The notes: generated from the sequence alone by a model not told the origin. Shown: positions 33,457-42,435, numbered from the stretch's first letter. The stretch: 53,283 bases of DNA from Bacteroidota bacterium (GCA_023425865.1 JAFABV010000038.1:1-53283), one strand, 5' to 3'. Numbers and translations are program-made.

Positions 33457-34221
33457 TTACTTATTATTTTTATTATTTAATATCAGCTTTTCCAAGAAAC
33501 GGATTTGGTCTGCAAAGTAAGCATTTTTTTTTGGATAATTCAAATTTAATCGCTGAATTATTTCGAGTGCTTTTGCATATCTGCCTTGTTTGATATAAAT
33601 CTTGGCTAAAGTCTCTGTAAAGTAGCCTTCTTCCTCCTCTTTTTCAGTTTCTTGTGTCTTTTCTTCTAAGTCTGGGGTAAATTCTGGCTCCTCTTTCAGC
33701 TGGATTTTTCCTGTGCCATTGTTGATGAAATTATCAATCAAATCCTGTCCCTTGAGCAGCGGTGTTTGGTTGCCCTTGCTCTTTTCCTCCTCACTCTCAA
33801 TTTCAAGCAGGTAGGATACATAGTCGACGGAAGCGTCGGCGGGCGTAGGAGTCCTCTTGGGGGGAGTATCTTCCTCCTCCTCTGGAATCGTATCAAGAAA
33901 ATGGTCGATAAGTGAAATGGTTCTGTTGCCGTTTGTTTGGCTTTGCTGCGAGGCGTTGTTGGCTGATGATTCTGTTTTGTTACTCTTCAGCTGATAATGC
34001 GCTGCCTCTACAAGGTTGAAAATGACCTTACGGTCGGTAATATATACAGCCGCTCTTCGAAGTTCTTCGTCGAAGGTGGGGTTGTGTAGCAGATAGAGGT
34101 TCTGCAGCAGCAGGAGTCTGGCGGTCTGGTGATATGGATATAACGCGAGCAGACTGCGAAGGTCGTAAAGCGTTTCGCGGTCGAGTAATTCGGGATGTCG
34201 GATTAGTTTTGCTATATCCAT
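33457..34221 (-). CDS. uncharacterised helical repeat (TPR-like) protein
   Basis: The roughly 254-residue protein begins MDIAKLIRHPELLDRETLYD and has helical segments rich in Leu and Tyr (LRSLLALYPYHQTARLLLLQNLY). A low-complexity acidic middle follows, and a C-terminal pair of helices resembles a TPR unit (ETLAKIYIKQGRYAKALEII followed by LNLNYPKKNAYFADQIRFLE). In Bacteroidales a protein of this kind is regularly encoded between the LptE-like gene and secG; its function is unknown to me. A longer frame opens at 34326, but those codons cover Pro/Gln/His low-complexity DNA overlapping the lptE end, so I take the ATG at 34221. Confidence 0.75.
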   Translation of the reverse strand: MDIAKLIRHPELLDRETLYDLRSLLALYPYHQTARLLLLQNLYLLHNPTFDEELRRAAVYITDRKVIFNLVEAAHYQLKSNKTESSANNASQQSQTNGNRTISLIDHFLDTIPEEEEDTPPKRTPTPADASVDYVSYLLEIESEEEKSKGNQTPLLKGQDLIDNFINNGTGKIQLKEEPEFTPDLEEKTQETEKEEEEGYFTETLAKIYIKQGRYAKALEIIQRLNLNYPKKNAYFADQIRFLEKLILNNKNNK

Positions 34222-34274
34222 GTGGGTTAGAGGACTGGTTTGTTGGTGGGCTGGTGGGCTGCTTTGTTGGCGGA

Positions 34275-34835
34275 TTACCAGTTGGCCACCGTGGCGTTGT
34301 AGATTTGGTCGGTGAGGTCTTTGCACATCTGCGTCACCAGTTCTTCTTGCACGCTGTTTAGACTCCGTGTGGTCTCGTAGGTTTGTGTGGCAGTGAAGCT
34401 ACGCTCGAAGTCTTCCTTGTGGTTGACGTTGTTGGTGAATCGCACGTTGACCGTCATAGATATTTCTGTTTGGGCCGAATATCCCTCGCTCGACACCGAC
34501 TTGTTGCGCTGTGAGTATTGCGTAATCTCGCCCTCAATGACCAAGTCGCCGTTGCGCTTGACCTGTTGCAGGCGTGTGTGGTTGGCAAAGACGTCTTTCA
34601 ACTGATTGTTGAACATCGGTCCCATGGGTCCCCATACATAGCTGCTTCGGATGGGAAAATCGGCAATCTGTATGGTCTTCGTCTTGGTATAGTCGATGCT
34701 GGCGCCGTCGAGCCTGTACTTCACCGAGCACGAACCAAACAGCAGTGGCATGAGCATAACCAGCCCAACCAAGACCTTGGTGAGGCCCTGGCGCAGCCTG
34801 TGGTGGGATGAAGCGTTATTTCTTGTCGAGCCCAT
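34275..34835 (-). CDS. lptE: LptE-like LPS-assembly lipoprotein
   Basis: The roughly 186-residue protein has a lipoprotein signal ending LLFGSC, with the lipidated Cys at residue 36. The small LptE fold follows: CSVKYRLDGASIDYTKTKTI, then LKDVFANHTRLQQVKRNGDL and VIEGEITQYSQRNKSVSSEG. The pattern of a short beta-strand, a helix ending in an F..N/T.L..V segment and an E-G-E-I strand is typical of LptE in Bacteroidetes. With LptD it inserts lipopolysaccharide in the outer membrane. The start overlaps the end of the sigma-54-type regulator gene by 20 bases; an upstream in-frame ATG at 34919 lacks a signal sequence. The symbol is inferred by family resemblance and conserved neighbourhood. Confidence 0.8.
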   Translation of the reverse strand: MGSTRNNASSHHRLRQGLTKVLVGLVMLMPLLFGSCSVKYRLDGASIDYTKTKTIQIADFPIRSSYVWGPMGPMFNNQLKDVFANHTRLQQVKRNGDLVIEGEITQYSQRNKSVSSEGYSAQTEISMTVNVRFTNNVNHKEDFERSFTATQTYETTRSLNSVQEELVTQMCKDLTDQIYNATVANW

Positions 34836-36069
34836 ATTGCTTGATTCTTCTGTAAAGTGTACGGTCTGAGATGCCCAGTTCCTGTGCCGCTTTCTTTCTA
34901 TTGCCGCCGTTTCGCTCAAGAGCCTTTTCTACCATCTGCCTCCCCAAGTCGCTGAGGTTAAGACTTTCCGGTTCGTTCTTGATTTCTTCAGCTTCCACTT
35001 CAACGGGTGTAGTCTGGGCGTGTATGGTGGAGTAGGGCGTATTGTCTGTCCGAATGGCAGGCACGGTGGCGCCTCCGTTGTTGATATATTGTGCGTGGAA
35101 CGGAGCGGCAGTGTTCAACTCGCGCGTCTCGTCGAGCTGTTTGCGCAGGCTGGTGAGGTCGCGTCTGAGATCAGACACATTGCCCCTCAACTCATAGAGT
35201 ATCTTGTACAGAATTTCACGCTCACTCTCATACGAGTGCTGTCCGGGCTGGCGTATGGTAGCCAGCTGCGTGCTCTCTGGGTCTTCAGGAATATATTTTT
35301 TCAGGGCCTCTGCATCGATTTCCCGTGTCTCGCTTAATACCGAAATCTGTTCGGTGATATTCTTCAACTGTCGTACGTTTCCCGGCCACTTGTAATGCAG
35401 CAGCAGCAACTTGGCGTCATCGGTGAGCGTAATCTTGGGAATATGGTATTTCTCGGCCATCTGCATGGCAAAAAGCCTGAACAGCAAGATGATGTCTTCA
35501 CCACGGTCGCGTAGGGGCGGCACTTGTATGGGTATGGTGTTGAGACGGTAATAGAGGTCTTCGCGAAAACGTCCTTCTGAGATGGCCTTGCGCATATTGA
35601 CGTTGGTGGCAGCCACTATTCTTACATTGGTCTTGCGAATTTCCTGGCCTCCTACACGGATGTATTCACCCGTCTCAAGCACACGCAGCAGGCGTGCCTG
35701 GGTGGCCATAGGCAGCTCCCCCACCTCGTCGAGGAATATTGTTCCCTTGTTGGCAACGCCAAAATAGCCCTCGCTCTCGCCAATAGCTCCTGTAAAAGCG
35801 CCTTTCTCATGTCCAAAGAGTTCGCTGTCGATGGTGCCGTCGGGGATGGAACCGCAGTTGATGGCAAAGTATTTCTCTCGTCTACGGGGAGAATTGTCGT
35901 GTATCACCCTTGGAATGATTTCTTTACCTACGCCGCTTTCTCCAACAATAAGCACGCTCAAGTCAGTTGAAGCCACTTGAAGGGCCACGTCTAAGGCATG
36001 GCTCAGGCCATCGCTGTTACCAACGATGTTATATCTTTGCTTGATTTTTTGCAGTTCTGATGTATTCAT
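34816..36069 (-). CDS. sigma-54-dependent transcriptional activator (AAA+ and Fis-type HTH)
   Basis: The 417-residue protein has an AAA+ central domain from its start: Walker A GESGVGKE (residues 43-50), the GAFTGA loop (90-95) that contacts sigma-54, Walker B GTIFLDEVGE (109-118) and an R-finger region. A variable linker follows, then a Fis-type DNA-binding domain (about residues 370-415, GGNRKKAAQELGISDRTLYR). It lacks an N-terminal receiver or sensor domain, so it is probably regulated by its amount or by a partner. It overlaps lptE by 20 bases. The conserved pairing with lptE and secG in Bacteroidales hints at envelope stress, which is an inference. A -7 box abuts its ATG. Confidence 0.92.
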   Translation of the reverse strand: MNTSELQKIKQRYNIVGNSDGLSHALDVALQVASTDLSVLIVGESGVGKEIIPRVIHDNSPRRREKYFAINCGSIPDGTIDSELFGHEKGAFTGAIGESEGYFGVANKGTIFLDEVGELPMATQARLLRVLETGEYIRVGGQEIRKTNVRIVAATNVNMRKAISEGRFREDLYYRLNTIPIQVPPLRDRGEDIILLFRLFAMQMAEKYHIPKITLTDDAKLLLLHYKWPGNVRQLKNITEQISVLSETREIDAEALKKYIPEDPESTQLATIRQPGQHSYESEREILYKILYELRGNVSDLRRDLTSLRKQLDETRELNTAAPFHAQYINNGGATVPAIRTDNTPYSTIHAQTTPVEVEAEEIKNEPESLNLSDLGRQMVEKALERNGGNRKKAAQELGISDRTLYRRIKQYGLDKK

Positions 36070-36074
36070 TGGAT

Positions 36075-36084
36075 GACAAAATTA
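36075..36084 (-). promoter_or_regulatory. -7 box abutting the sigma-54 activator start codon
   Basis: The minus strand reads TAATTTTGTC, ending five bases before the ATG at 36069. A TTG lies 22 bases further upstream. The transcript would begin within about two bases of the start codon. Confidence 0.5.
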
Positions 36085-36200
36085 CACAATAATATCGACA
36101 CCTCTGCAATTATGGCAGATAAAGATAGTTAAAATAGGATAGGTGCCATAGCCGTCTCCCACGGTGTGAAGGCCATCGCTATTGTTGGCAATGTGGGTGT

Positions 36201-37217
36201 TTAGGAGGGATTCTTGCTCTTTCTGTCAATCTTAATGAGCAGCAGTCCGATGCCAGTCCACACCAGTTCTCTGAGCCTGACAATCAGCGCAACGAAGATA
36301 CCTGCACTCGCAGGTATTCCCAAACCTGCCGACGACATCAGGAATCCACCTTCACGCCCACCTAACTGCAGGGGCATGAAGAATAAAAGATTGGCGAAGA
36401 GAGACGTGAAAGCGAGGATGAGTACACAAGCCAAGTAGTCGGCTTCAGGCATTAGAACCAGGAGGATGAAATAGATTTCTAATGCTGAGACCACCCTACA
36501 GCAGAACTCCAGCGCCACTGAACCGAGAAAGTAAATGGGCGTCTGCTTGTGCAGGGCCGCGATTTGGCGGTCAATATTGTCGAGTTGTTCGCGATGTTTA
36601 TCTACAAATGGGGTGGCCCATTTCTTGACGAAAGGAATGTGTCGCATGAAATTCAGCATGCGATTGGCCAGTCCCTTACGGTATCCCGCGATAAAGAACC
36701 AGAGGCCCAGTAAGCAGAAGGCCGCGGCCGATGCGAGCAAAATTCCCATCAAGAAGTCGGTGTGACGTGTGAATAAGTATAAGAATATTGCCGCGAACCA
36801 AAAGCAGAAATGACTGAATATATGCGTCATGGCATACAGAATCACCGATGACGAAGCCTTCTCGGTGCCAATCTTCGGAGCCAGTTCCATGATTCGGTAG
36901 GGCTCTCCACCCATCAGTCCGCCCGGGGTGGCGTAGTTGAGCGCAAATCCTGACACCGTAACCTTGTACAGCCAACTGAACGGCACCTTTTTTATACTGG
37001 CCCCTCCAGCGTCTTGGTCGCATACACCCTTGATGATGAGATACCATGCTCCTGTGTTAAAGGCGTACAGGAAAAGCCATAGTGCCAATACGGCGAAGAA
37101 CCAATAGCCTGCATGTTTCAACCCCTGCCAAACGGCATTGAAATCGAGTTGGGTAACCATGATGATAAGTACCACCACGCCGAAGACAAAAAAGCCGTTC
37201 TGATATTTTTTATTCAT
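36201..37217 (-). CDS. lysylphosphatidylglycerol synthase-like membrane protein (UPF0104/flippase-like)
   Basis: The 338-residue protein has about eight transmembrane helices and the family features of the LPG-synthase TM region: an N-terminal GFFVFGVVVLIIMVTQLD helix, a YKVTVSGFALNYATPGGLMG-type loop with GGEPYR near residue 100, and PLQLGGREGGF near residue 300. The conserved G-G-E-P-x-R and Q-x-G-G-R-E-G motifs are found in this group of lipid or polyisoprenoid flippase-like proteins. A specific substrate is not known. It lies 26 bases after pdxA and 131 bases before the sigma-54 activator, on the same strand. Confidence 0.85.
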   Translation of the reverse strand: MNKKYQNGFFVFGVVVLIIMVTQLDFNAVWQGLKHAGYWFFAVLALWLFLYAFNTGAWYLIIKGVCDQDAGGASIKKVPFSWLYKVTVSGFALNYATPGGLMGGEPYRIMELAPKIGTEKASSSVILYAMTHIFSHFCFWFAAIFLYLFTRHTDFLMGILLASAAAFCLLGLWFFIAGYRKGLANRMLNFMRHIPFVKKWATPFVDKHREQLDNIDRQIAALHKQTPIYFLGSVALEFCCRVVSALEIYFILLVLMPEADYLACVLILAFTSLFANLLFFMPLQLGGREGGFLMSSAGLGIPASAGIFVALIVRLRELVWTGIGLLLIKIDRKSKNPS

Positions 37218-37243
37218 TATGCTTGAACTTAGTGTCAGTCATC

Positions 37244-38362
37244 TTATTTCTGGCGTTCCTTGATGGCATTCTCATGCTTTTTGGGAATAGAGAAGCGCAC
37301 CTTCTCGCTATCGTCTTTACGCTCATGGTAGAGTTTGGGTAGCGGGTTGGCCATAGGTTCATCGTAGTTGATGCGGTTGCGGAAAGCGTCGATGGCTTGG
37401 TAGATGGCCTGTCGCAGTGGTGCCTCGTCGGCAATACCCTTTCCGGCAATATTGTAGCTGGGACCAAGGTCGGGCGAAGTGCAAACCAATGACATGCCGC
37501 CAAAGTAATGGATGTTGTTCTCTGGAGCCAACGCCTTGAAGGGTGCAATGCCTTGGTCGTGGTACATGGCAAGCACGCCGTCAAACGCCGTATATGCGCC
37601 TTGCCCGAAGAAGGTGTCGGCTTGGTACGGGCCATAGGCGTCGATACCTGCCTCTGACAGTTGCTGGACTGCCGGAAGGATGGCCTCGCTCTCCTCTTTG
37701 CCAGGATGAGCCTCGCTATCGTTGGGGTTGAGCGCCAAAATGGCAATGCGTGGCTTGGAGATGCGCAGATCGCGCCGCAGGGTAGAGTAGAGGCTGGCAG
37801 CCTTGTCGATGACCGCGTCTTTGGTGATGGCTGCGGCCACGTCTTTCAAAGGGATGTCATCTGTCAATAGCGCCACGCGCAGGCAGTCGTTCATCAAGAT
37901 GTCAAGGCATTGGTGCCCTTCTCCGATACATGACTCAACGAAATGGGCACTTGTCTGAAAGCGAAAGCCCTCTACATGCAGATTATTCTTGTCTATAGGG
38001 CATGTCACCAATACGTCGTAAAGCCCTTCACGGTAGTCGGTGATGGCGCGGTCGAGCGCCATGATGGCCGCTTTGTTGGCCTCGTCGGTCGATGTGCCAA
38101 ACTCAACCTTCACCTCTTCATCGAAAACAGGCAACATGTTGACGCGCCCGTCTTCGGCCTCGTCCGCTGTATTGATGATGCTGAAATTGGCGTCAATTTC
38201 CAATGCCTTGCGGTGGTAGGCGGCCACTTTGGGTGAGCCATATATAATAGGTGTGCAGATTTCGAGCATCTCTGGGGCGGCAAATACCTTGAAGATAAGT
38301 TCGTAACCTATGCCGTTAGTGTCTCCGTGGGTGATGGCCACGCGTATTTTTTTATTGTCCAT
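37244..38362 (-). CDS. pdxA: 4-hydroxythreonine-4-phosphate dehydrogenase
   Basis: The 372-residue enzyme oxidises 4-phospho-hydroxy-threonine with NAD in the pyridoxal-5-phosphate pathway. Visible signatures are RVAITHGDTNGIGYELIFK at the N terminus, CPIDKNNLHVEGF, the metal/substrate His in TSAHFVE, then NPNDSEAHPGKEE and the C-terminal DGVLAMYHDQGIAPFKAL, which carries another metal-binding His. The start is the ATG at 38362 (MDNKKIRVAI); an in-frame ATG ten codons earlier gives a non-conserved extension. It lies 47 bases after rlmN, an order common in Bacteroidales. The G-D-T-N-G-I-G form is the usual Bacteroidetes variant. The length is slightly above that of the enterobacterial enzyme (about 330), with additional residues spread through loops. 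Confidence 0.94.
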   Translation of the reverse strand: MDNKKIRVAITHGDTNGIGYELIFKVFAAPEMLEICTPIIYGSPKVAAYHRKALEIDANFSIINTADEAEDGRVNMLPVFDEEVKVEFGTSTDEANKAAIMALDRAITDYREGLYDVLVTCPIDKNNLHVEGFRFQTSAHFVESCIGEGHQCLDILMNDCLRVALLTDDIPLKDVAAAITKDAVIDKAASLYSTLRRDLRISKPRIAILALNPNDSEAHPGKEESEAILPAVQQLSEAGIDAYGPYQADTFFGQGAYTAFDGVLAMYHDQGIAPFKALAPENNIHYFGGMSLVCTSPDLGPSYNIAGKGIADEAPLRQAIYQAIDAFRNRINYDEPMANPLPKLYHERKDDSEKVRFSIPKKHENAIKERQK

Positions 38363-38409
38363 ATTGTATTTCGTTGATATATAGGGCGGCATCGGTATGC
38401 CGCAATGTT

Positions 38410-39501
38410 TTAGCGTTTGCGTGCTTCCTCTGCTTGTTTGGATGTGGTCAGCAAACCGCAGGCTGCAAAGATGTCTTCACCGCGGCTGGCACGTATGGTG
38501 GTAAACAGTCCGTGTGCGGTGAGATAGTCGCGCAGGCTCTCCATTTTCTCTTCCTCGGCGCCCTTGAGTGGCACGTCGGGAATCTGATGGAATCGAATGA
38601 GGTTGATACGGCAATCGAGCCCTTTGAGCAAATTGACGATTTGTCGTGCATGGGCCATGGAGTCGTTCACACCACCAAAGACGATGTATTCGAATGACAG
38701 ACGTCGCTGGTGGGCGAAGTCGTAATTTCTCAGCAGAGAGACGATGTCTTCGATGGGCATGCCCTTTTCGGCAGGCATAAGGTCGGCACGCTGCTCGTGC
38801 AGTGGCGAGTGCAGGCTTATGGCCACGTGGCAGTCGCTCTCGTTGAGAAATCGTTCCAGCTTACCCTTGATGCCCACAGTGCTCACCGTAATACGTTTGG
38901 GGCTCCATGCGTAACCATAGTCAGCCGTCAGCACTTGGGTTGCCTTTAGTACATGATCGAGGTTGTCCATGGGCTCACCTTGCCCCATGAACACGATATT
39001 GGTCAACCTGTCGCGCTCGGGCAGGCTGTAAATCTGGTTGAGAATGTCAGCCGCGGTGAGATATCCTTCAAATCCCTGTTTGCCCGTCTGGCAGAACAGA
39101 CAGTTCATTTTGCAGCCTACCTCACACGACACGCACAATGTACCTCGGTCGTCATCGGGGATGAATACGGCTTCGACAAAGCGTGTGGGCTGATGGGTTG
39201 GCGCATTGGAGGGCTGGTGGGATATTGATGGAAGGGGTGTAGTGGTGCGCACGGGAAAGAGATACTTGATGGTGCCGTCTTTCGAGTGTTGTGCATCGAT
39301 GGGTGCCGCGCAGCCAATCTCATACTCTTCTGACAGGCGGGCACGGTGCACCTTTGAGAGATTGGTCATCTCATCAATCGAGCGTACATGCTGCCCGTAC
39401 AGCCATTTCGCGATTTGTCCACCGGCAAAGGCAGGCATACCCAGTGACGTGGCTACGTCCTTCAACTCGGCAAGTGACATGCCTAACAGGATTTTCTTCA
39501 T
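38410..39501 (-). CDS. rlmN: dual-specificity RNA methyltransferase RlmN
   Basis: The 363-residue radical-SAM enzyme methylates C2 of adenine 2503 in 23S rRNA (and A37 in some tRNAs). The 4Fe-4S cysteines are C130, C134 and C137 in GCKMNCLFCQTG. Other family motifs are NIVFMGQGEPMDNLD, RITVSTVGIKGKLERF, VAISLHSPLHEQR and GGVNDSMAHARQI. The C-terminal catalytic Cys is in EDIFAACGLL. Residues about 86-106 form a Pro/Thr/Ser/Gln/His-rich insert (39184-39246) just before the FVEAVFIP strand, not present in standard enzymes; its DNA resembles low-complexity DNA at 34230-34275. The gene opens a cluster running to secG. Confidence 0.95.
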   Translation of the reverse strand: MKKILLGMSLAELKDVATSLGMPAFAGGQIAKWLYGQHVRSIDEMTNLSKVHRARLSEEYEIGCAAPIDAQHSKDGTIKYLFPVRTTTPLPSISHQPSNAPTHQPTRFVEAVFIPDDDRGTLCVSCEVGCKMNCLFCQTGKQGFEGYLTAADILNQIYSLPERDRLTNIVFMGQGEPMDNLDHVLKATQVLTADYGYAWSPKRITVSTVGIKGKLERFLNESDCHVAISLHSPLHEQRADLMPAEKGMPIEDIVSLLRNYDFAHQRRLSFEYIVFGGVNDSMAHARQIVNLLKGLDCRINLIRFHQIPDVPLKGAEEEKMESLRDYLTAHGLFTTIRASRGEDIFAACGLLTTSKQAEEARKR

Positions 39502-39506
39502 CGTTA

Positions 39507-39516
39507 TGCAAAGTTA
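39507..39516 (-). promoter_or_regulatory. -7 box abutting the rlmN start codon
   Basis: The minus strand reads TAACTTTGCA, ending five bases before the ATG at 39501. The mRNA would be effectively leaderless. No clear -33 TTG is seen. Confidence 0.5.
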
Positions 39517-39560
39517 CGAACTTTTTAAGTAAAGTCATGCGTTTTGTGTATCAAATTCGT

Positions 39561-39570
39561 TACCTTTGCA
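39561..39570 (+). promoter_or_regulatory. -7 box for the SpoIID-domain gene
   Basis: TACCTTTGCA fits the Bacteroidetes -7 element and points away from rlmN. A TTG at 39544 is only 14 bases upstream, so the upstream element is uncertain. Confidence 0.5.
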
Positions 39571-39612
39571 GTAGATTGACTTGTTTTCAAACGGTCTGGG
39601 AGCCTGAGACAC

Positions 39613-41025
39613 ATGATGTTCTTATGCGCTGCCAGAGAAAGGAATAGAGAAGTGACAATACATCAGCATACACATTCAATACAAGAGGCAACGGGGTTGC
39701 CTGATATTGAAAATGAGCCGACAGTGACCGTGGGAATCGTCAGCGCAGAGCGGATTCACTTTGTGCTCCATCACGAATATATGGCCAAGGGCGACCGGGT
39801 GACCGGCAGTCAGGAAGTATCCTTCTCTGAAGGAGGCATTCTTTGGAACGGCACTCAATACAGGGAACTGGTATTTCAGCCATTGAGCCCGTCGGCCTCG
39901 TTCTCTCTCGATGATGTTGTCATCGGTGTCAATTTTCATTGGGAGCGCAAGCAGACGCAGACTTTCCTCGGCACACTTCGCTTAGTGGTAGAGGAAGACA
40001 AGGTGTGTGCCATCAACGAACTGCCCGTGGAGCATTACTTGGAGAGTGTTATTTCAAGTGAGATGAGCGCAACGTCGAGTCTTGAGTTGCTCAAGGCGCA
40101 CGCCGTGATATCGCGCTCATGGTTGCTGGCACAAATAGCGAAGCGCAGGCAGGCCCAGAAGGCCGACAGCAACTTTTTCTCGTTTATCCGCAAGGAGGAT
40201 ATGCTTATCCGCTGGTACGATCGCGAAGACCATACCATTTATGATGTCTGTGCCGACGATCATTGTCAGCGCTATCAGGGCATCACGATGGAGACCAGTC
40301 CGCATGTGGCAGAGGCCATCAGGCGTACACGTGGGCAGATTCTCACGGCCGATGGAGAGATATGCGATGCCCGCTTCTCTAAATGTTGTGGCGGAGTGAC
40401 CGAGGAGTTTCAGTATTGCTGGGAAGACTCTCCCAAGTCGTACCTTAAGGCAGTGGCCGATACCGATGCGCAGGAACCGGTGCCAGACCTCACCGTTGAG
40501 GCCAATGCCGAGCGGTGGATACGTTCGGAAGAGCCCAGTTTCTGCAATACTACAGATCACAAAGTGCTTTCGCAAGTGCTCAACGACTATGACCAGGAGA
40601 CCACAGACTTTTATCGCTGGAAGGTGAATTACACCCAGGCTGAGCTTAGCGTGCTCATCGCGGAAAAGCTAAAGATGGACTTTGGGCAGATTGTAGAACT
40701 CGTACCGGTGGAGCGTGGCAAGAGTGGACGCATTGTGAAACTAAAGATTGTCGGTACGGCCAAGACATTCACCATCGGCAAGGAACTTGAGATCAGACGC
40801 ACCCTCAGTCAAACCCATCTCTATAGTTCGGCTTTTGTGGTCGACCGATTTGAACTCGATGCCCACGGCGTGCCCGCCCGTTTCGAGTTGGTTGGCGCAG
40901 GGTGGGGGCACGGTGTAGGCCTTTGCCAGATAGGTGCCGCCATGATGGGGGAGAAAGGCTACGGCTATGACCACATTCTGCAACATTATTATCCTGGGGC
41001 ACAGATAACACAGATTTACGAATAA
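39613..41025 (+). CDS. SpoIID/LytB-domain protein (probable peptidoglycan lytic transglycosylase)
   Basis: The 470-residue protein carries the SpoIID domain. The segment LPVEHYLESVISSEMSATSS, with the conserved Glu-Met after S, and LKAHAVISRSWLLAQIAKR match the catalytic region. YQGITMETSPHVAEAIRRTR, FSKCCGGVTEEFQYCWED and the final WGHGVGLCQIGAAMMGEKGY complete the family pattern. SpoIID enzymes cut peptidoglycan glycan strands lacking stem peptides; Bacteroidetes members are thought to act on cell-wall material in non-sporulating cells. No signal peptide is visible with the start at 39613, so secretion is unclear or the true start may be internal. The AmpG-like transporter gene follows after nine bases, which supports a cell-wall role. 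Confidence 0.86.
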   Translation: MMFLCAARERNREVTIHQHTHSIQEATGLPDIENEPTVTVGIVSAERIHFVLHHEYMAKGDRVTGSQEVSFSEGGILWNGTQYRELVFQPLSPSASFSLDDVVIGVNFHWERKQTQTFLGTLRLVVEEDKVCAINELPVEHYLESVISSEMSATSSLELLKAHAVISRSWLLAQIAKRRQAQKADSNFFSFIRKEDMLIRWYDREDHTIYDVCADDHCQRYQGITMETSPHVAEAIRRTRGQILTADGEICDARFSKCCGGVTEEFQYCWEDSPKSYLKAVADTDAQEPVPDLTVEANAERWIRSEEPSFCNTTDHKVLSQVLNDYDQETTDFYRWKVNYTQAELSVLIAEKLKMDFGQIVELVPVERGKSGRIVKLKIVGTAKTFTIGKELEIRRTLSQTHLYSSAFVVDRFELDAHGVPARFELVGAGWGHGVGLCQIGAAMMGEKGYGYDHILQHYYPGAQITQIYE

Positions 41026-41034
41026 ACCTGTCAC

Positions 41035-42378
41035 ATGAATCATCAGTTACCAAGAACCGACCAGTCTTCGGCTGGCGGTATTCACACCAAGCGGTCGCCA
41101 TGGCTGTGGGTACCCTCGCTGTCGTTTAGCGATGGTTTGCCCTTTGTGGCCATCATGACCATCTCGGTTATTCTATATAAGCAGTTGGGGCTGAGCAACA
41201 GCGCCATCACTTTTTACACCTCTTGGCTATACTTGCCATGGATACTTAAACCCATCTGGAGTCCGTTTATCGACCTTATCAAGACCAAGCGCTGGTGGGT
41301 GCTGGCGATGGAGGTGTTTCTCGGAGCAGCCTTCGGTGGCGTGGCATTCACTATTCCCACCTCATTCTGGTTCCAAGGGTCGTTGTTCTTCTTTTGGGTT
41401 ATCGCCTTTGCGGGTGCCTCGCACTGTATAGCTGCCGATGGCTTCTACATGCTCGGACTCAACAGCCACCAGCAAGCGTGGTTTATGGGCATTCGCTCGT
41501 TGTTCGACCGGTTGGCTACCATCTTCGGTCAGGGCATCTTGGTGATGATTGCCGGCAATCTGCAGGTGGTATTCCGCAACAGCATCTCTTATTCGTGGAG
41601 CCTGATGCTCTATGGCGTTACTGGACTCTTTCTGGCGCTCTGGTTGTGGCATTGTTACGCCTTGCCGCAGGCCAAGGCCGATGTGAAGCGTCCTTATGTC
41701 AACACACATACCATCTGGCGGGAGTTTCTCCATACGTTCAAGACCTTTTTCCAAAAAGAGCAGGTGGTGGTGGCGTTGCTTTTCATCTTGCTCTTCCGTA
41801 TGCCTGAAGGGTTGCTCTCTAAAGTGTCGGAGCTTTTTCTGATTGATGCCGAACACAACGGTGGCTTAGGACTTTCGCCCCAGGAGTTTGGGTTGGTGCA
41901 AGGCACGGTGGGCGTCATCGGCGTGGCATTGGGTGGCATATTAGGCGGTATTGCGGCCAGTCGCAACGGACTAAAAAGGTGGTTGTGGCCCATGGTGTTT
42001 GGTTTTACACTGCCCAATATGGTGTATGTGTATCTGAGCTACGCGCTGCCTTCTAATTTGATGGCCATCAATGTCTGCGTATTTATCGAGCAGTTTGGCT
42101 TTGGTTTCGGACTTACGGCCTATACGTTATACCTTATATATTATTGTAGGGGAGAGTTTCGTACCAGTCACTATGCGTTGGCCTCGGCCCTGACATCACT
42201 CTCGATGATGCTTCCGGGGCTGTTTGCCGGTGCCTTACAAGAGATGTTGGGCTACCGCCATTTCTTCATTGTGGCGGCTATATGCTGTGTCGTGACTTAT
42301 TTTGTGACGGCTTTCCTTAAAATAAATCCTATGTTCGGCAAAGAGGAAGAAGAGGAATTGGAAGATGTGGACTGCTAA
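41035..42378 (+). CDS. MFS transporter, AmpG-like (muropeptide permease family)
   Basis: The 447-residue protein has about 12 transmembrane helices. It starts with an AmpG-like pattern: WVPSLSFSDGLPFVAIMTIS, LSNSAITFYTSWLYLPWILK and PIWSPFIDLIKTKRWWVLAM. The P-W-x-x-K-P-x-W-S-P segment and the following K-R-W-W are characteristic of this branch. AmpG imports anhydro-muropeptides for cell-wall recycling; here the substrate is inferred from family and from its neighbour, the SpoIID-domain gene nine bases upstream, which forms an operon with it. A long perfect hairpin at 42390-42435 follows the stop codon. Confidence 0.85.
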   Translation: MNHQLPRTDQSSAGGIHTKRSPWLWVPSLSFSDGLPFVAIMTISVILYKQLGLSNSAITFYTSWLYLPWILKPIWSPFIDLIKTKRWWVLAMEVFLGAAFGGVAFTIPTSFWFQGSLFFFWVIAFAGASHCIAADGFYMLGLNSHQQAWFMGIRSLFDRLATIFGQGILVMIAGNLQVVFRNSISYSWSLMLYGVTGLFLALWLWHCYALPQAKADVKRPYVNTHTIWREFLHTFKTFFQKEQVVVALLFILLFRMPEGLLSKVSELFLIDAEHNGGLGLSPQEFGLVQGTVGVIGVALGGILGGIAASRNGLKRWLWPMVFGFTLPNMVYVYLSYALPSNLMAINVCVFIEQFGFGFGLTAYTLYLIYYCRGEFRTSHYALASALTSLSMMLPGLFAGALQEMLGYRHFFIVAAICCVVTYFVTAFLKINPMFGKEEEEELEDVDC

Positions 42379-42389
42379 AGACACAATAC

Positions 42390-42435
42390 AGCTTAACGGG
42401 GGATGTGCCAAAATAGGCACATCCCCCGTTAAGCT
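42390..42435. terminator. 20-bp perfect hairpin between convergent genes
   Basis: AGCTTAACGGGGGATGTGCC and its exact complement flank the loop AAAATA. It sits between the AmpG-like gene (plus) and the AraC gene (minus) and should stop transcription from both sides. There is no T-run, but the stem is unusually stable. Confidence 0.8.
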
